Of a stretch of DNA of 6,369 nt, positions 5,112 to 6,369 are shown one piece after another. The translations under genes and the position numbers were made by a program. Numbering within the stretch: the first letter of the stretch is position 1; the number at the start of each line of letters is the position of its first letter. The notes below the pieces were generated by a model. The model made no database searches. It saw only the letters and a program-made list of their open reading frames with translations, and had not been told where the DNA came from. This stretch comes from Dechloromonas sp. (GTDB lineage: Bacteria > Pseudomonadota > Gammaproteobacteria > Burkholderiales > Rhodocyclaceae), in NCBI GenBank assembly GCA_017302355.1, contig JAFLDQ010000180.1:1-6369 (forward strand). Reading direction: 5' to 3'.

Positions 5112-6369
5112 ATGGAGTCCGCCCGCTCGCTCGCCCGCCATCTCGCCGACGCCGCGACGCGCTGGCCGCGAGCGCTGGCGATCCGCACCCTGGAGCACCG
5201 GTGGACCTTTGGCGAGTGGCTTGCCGAAGTATCCGCCCTGGCCGCCGGCATCGAAGCTTCCCGTCACCCGCTGATCGTTTCCGGCAGCAGTCTCGACCTG
5301 GCCCGGCATGCCTTCGCCTGCAGCGCGAGAAAACGGCCGTTCCAGCCGGTCGACCGCAACGCTCCCATCCGTTGCGGCTCGCCGCTGCCGCCCGGCGTCA
5401 CGCTCGTCGTCGCCACCAGCGGCAGCGCGGGCGAACCGCGCGGGGTCATGCTGAACGACGCCAATCTGGATGCCGCGGCCGCCGCCGCCAACGGCCACCT
5501 GCCGCTGCTGCCCGGCGATCTCTGGCTCGACTGCCTGCCGCTCCATCACATCGGCGGCCTGTCCATCCTCTGGCGCTGCGCCCGCGCCGGCGCCGGCGTA
5601 CTGCTACATGAAGGCTTCGCCGCCGAGGCGGTGGCGGCTTCGCTGGCGCAGCCCGCGGTGACCCACTTGTCCCTGGTTCCGGCGATGCTCGCCCGCCTGC
5701 TCGACACCGGCGTTCGCCCGCCCGCCGGCCTGCGCCACGTCGTGGTCGGCGGAGCGGCCCTGACCCAGGCGCTCCATGACCGGGCAGGGGCAACCGGCTG
5801 GCCGCTCAACCCGAGCTACGGGATGAGCGAGACGGCGGCCCAGATCGCCACCTGGACGCCGGCCGACGGGCCGTGGCGCGAGGGACTCGCCGGCCGCCCG
5901 CTCGGCGCCAACGAGTTTGCCCTGGCCGGCGACGGTCGCATCCGCATCCGCGGCCCGCAGGTCATGGCCGGCTACGTCGACGGCGGCGGCGTCGCCGGCG
6001 ATGGCTGGCTGACCACCGGCGACCTCGGCGAAATCGACGCTTCCGGACGGTTGACCGTGACCGGGCGCGCCGACGACATGCTGATCAGCGGCGGCTGCAA
6101 TGTTCACCCGCTGACGGTCGAATCGTGTCTCGCCGGCTGCCCGGGAATCCGCGATGTCGCCGTCACCGGCCTGCCGGATGCGGTCTGGGGCGACCGCATC
6201 GTCGCCCTCGTCGTCGGCGACGCCGCGCCGGAAAGGATTGACGACTGGTGCCGCGAGCGCATGCCGGCGGCCGCCCGGCCGCGGCGCATCGTCCGGCTGG
6301 CCAGCCTGCCGCGCAACGCCACCGGCAAGCTGGAGCGCGCCGCGCTGCGTCAACTGGCCCTGGACGCCC
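5112..6369 (+). CDS. AMP-forming acyl/aryl-CoA ligase, MenE-like (3' end outside the window)
   Basis: Translation from ATG 5112 gives 419 residues with no stop before the window ends. It is an ANL-superfamily adenylating enzyme: such enzymes activate a carboxylate with ATP to the acyl-AMP and usually pass it to CoA. The phosphate loop is TSGSAGEPRGV (102-112), followed by PLHHIGGL (143-150), YGMSET (236-241), GWLTTGDLGEID (298-309), the hinge region GRADDMLISGGCNVHP (318-333) and the A10 motif RNATGKLERAALR (401-413) with catalytic Lys406. Compact length and the HHIGGL and hinge motifs make o-succinylbenzoate-CoA ligase (MenE, menaquinone synthesis) or a related small ligase the nearest guess, but no other men gene is visible, so no symbol is given. 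Oddities: about 100 residues before the phosphate loop, shorter than most relatives; Ala106 and Arg110 replace the usual Thr and Lys; Cys329 replaces the common Glu of GGEN. Little is likely missing at the C-terminus. It is divergent from the hydrolase. Confidence 0.9.
   Translation, partial: MESARSLARHLADAATRWPRALAIRTLEHRWTFGEWLAEVSALAAGIEASRHPLIVSGSSLDLARHAFACSARKRPFQPVDRNAPIRCGSPLPPGVTLVVATSGSAGEPRGVMLNDANLDAAAAAANGHLPLLPGDLWLDCLPLHHIGGLSILWRCARAGAGVLLHEGFAAEAVAASLAQPAVTHLSLVPAMLARLLDTGVRPPAGLRHVVVGGAALTQALHDRAGATGWPLNPSYGMSETAAQIATWTPADGPWREGLAGRPLGANEFALAGDGRIRIRGPQVMAGYVDGGGVAGDGWLTTGDLGEIDASGRLTVTGRADDMLISGGCNVHPLTVESCLAGCPGIRDVAVTGLPDAVWGDRIVALVVGDAAPERIDDWCRERMPAAARPRRIVRLASLPRNATGKLERAALRQLALDA

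Noticed and set aside
4989..5549. Upstream extension of the hydrolase frame to a 484-residue protein
   Set aside because: The extra N-terminal part is low-complexity Arg/Gly/Ala sequence antisense to the ligase and contains no domain; ATG 4988 gives a normal hydrolase length and N-terminus.
5604..6353. A 249-codon minus-strand frame inside the ligase gene
   Set aside because: It is a shadow of the ligase, whose plus-strand frame carries all the ANL signature motifs.

Overview
The window is about two-thirds G+C and densely coding. The protein set (a bacterial ovothiol synthase, a flavodoxin-fold protein, a COG4757-type alpha/beta hydrolase, a MenE-like AMP ligase, and a tail motif of the WYYC...CPxGWxxVP type) fits a betaproteobacterium, perhaps of the Rhodocyclales. 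That placement is inferred from family resemblance and composition; there is no rRNA or other taxonomic marker here.

Layout from left to right: (1) the 3' end of a small exported or anchored protein, + strand, ending at 251; (2) a complete flavodoxin-like protein, + strand, 334-825; (3) a complete bifunctional OvoA (5-histidylcysteine sulfoxide synthase fused to a SAM methyltransferase), - strand, 892-3009; (4) a 324 bp non-coding stretch between divergent genes; (5) a four-helix membrane protein with a heptad-repeat linker and a cysteine-rich GPRGGRYC tail, + strand, 3334-3921; (6) a 173 bp convergent gap with an unexplained open minus frame; (7) an alpha/beta hydrolase, - strand, 4095-4988; (8) a 123 bp divergent promoter region; (9) an AMP-forming acyl/aryl-CoA ligase, + strand, from 5112 and running off the right edge just after its catalytic lysine.

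Gene order is + + - + - +, so from the flavodoxin onward every gene is convergent or divergent with its neighbour. Nothing here looks like a multi-gene operon, defence island or biosynthetic cluster. The best-supported pathway is ovothiol synthesis, and the PLP lyase OvoB that completes it is not in the window. No tRNA, rRNA, CRISPR, insertion sequence or phage gene was seen. I do not see a convincing undescribed multi-gene system. The items most worth a second look are the repeat-bearing membrane protein, the compact ligase with altered signature residues, and two short open minus frames outside the main genes.
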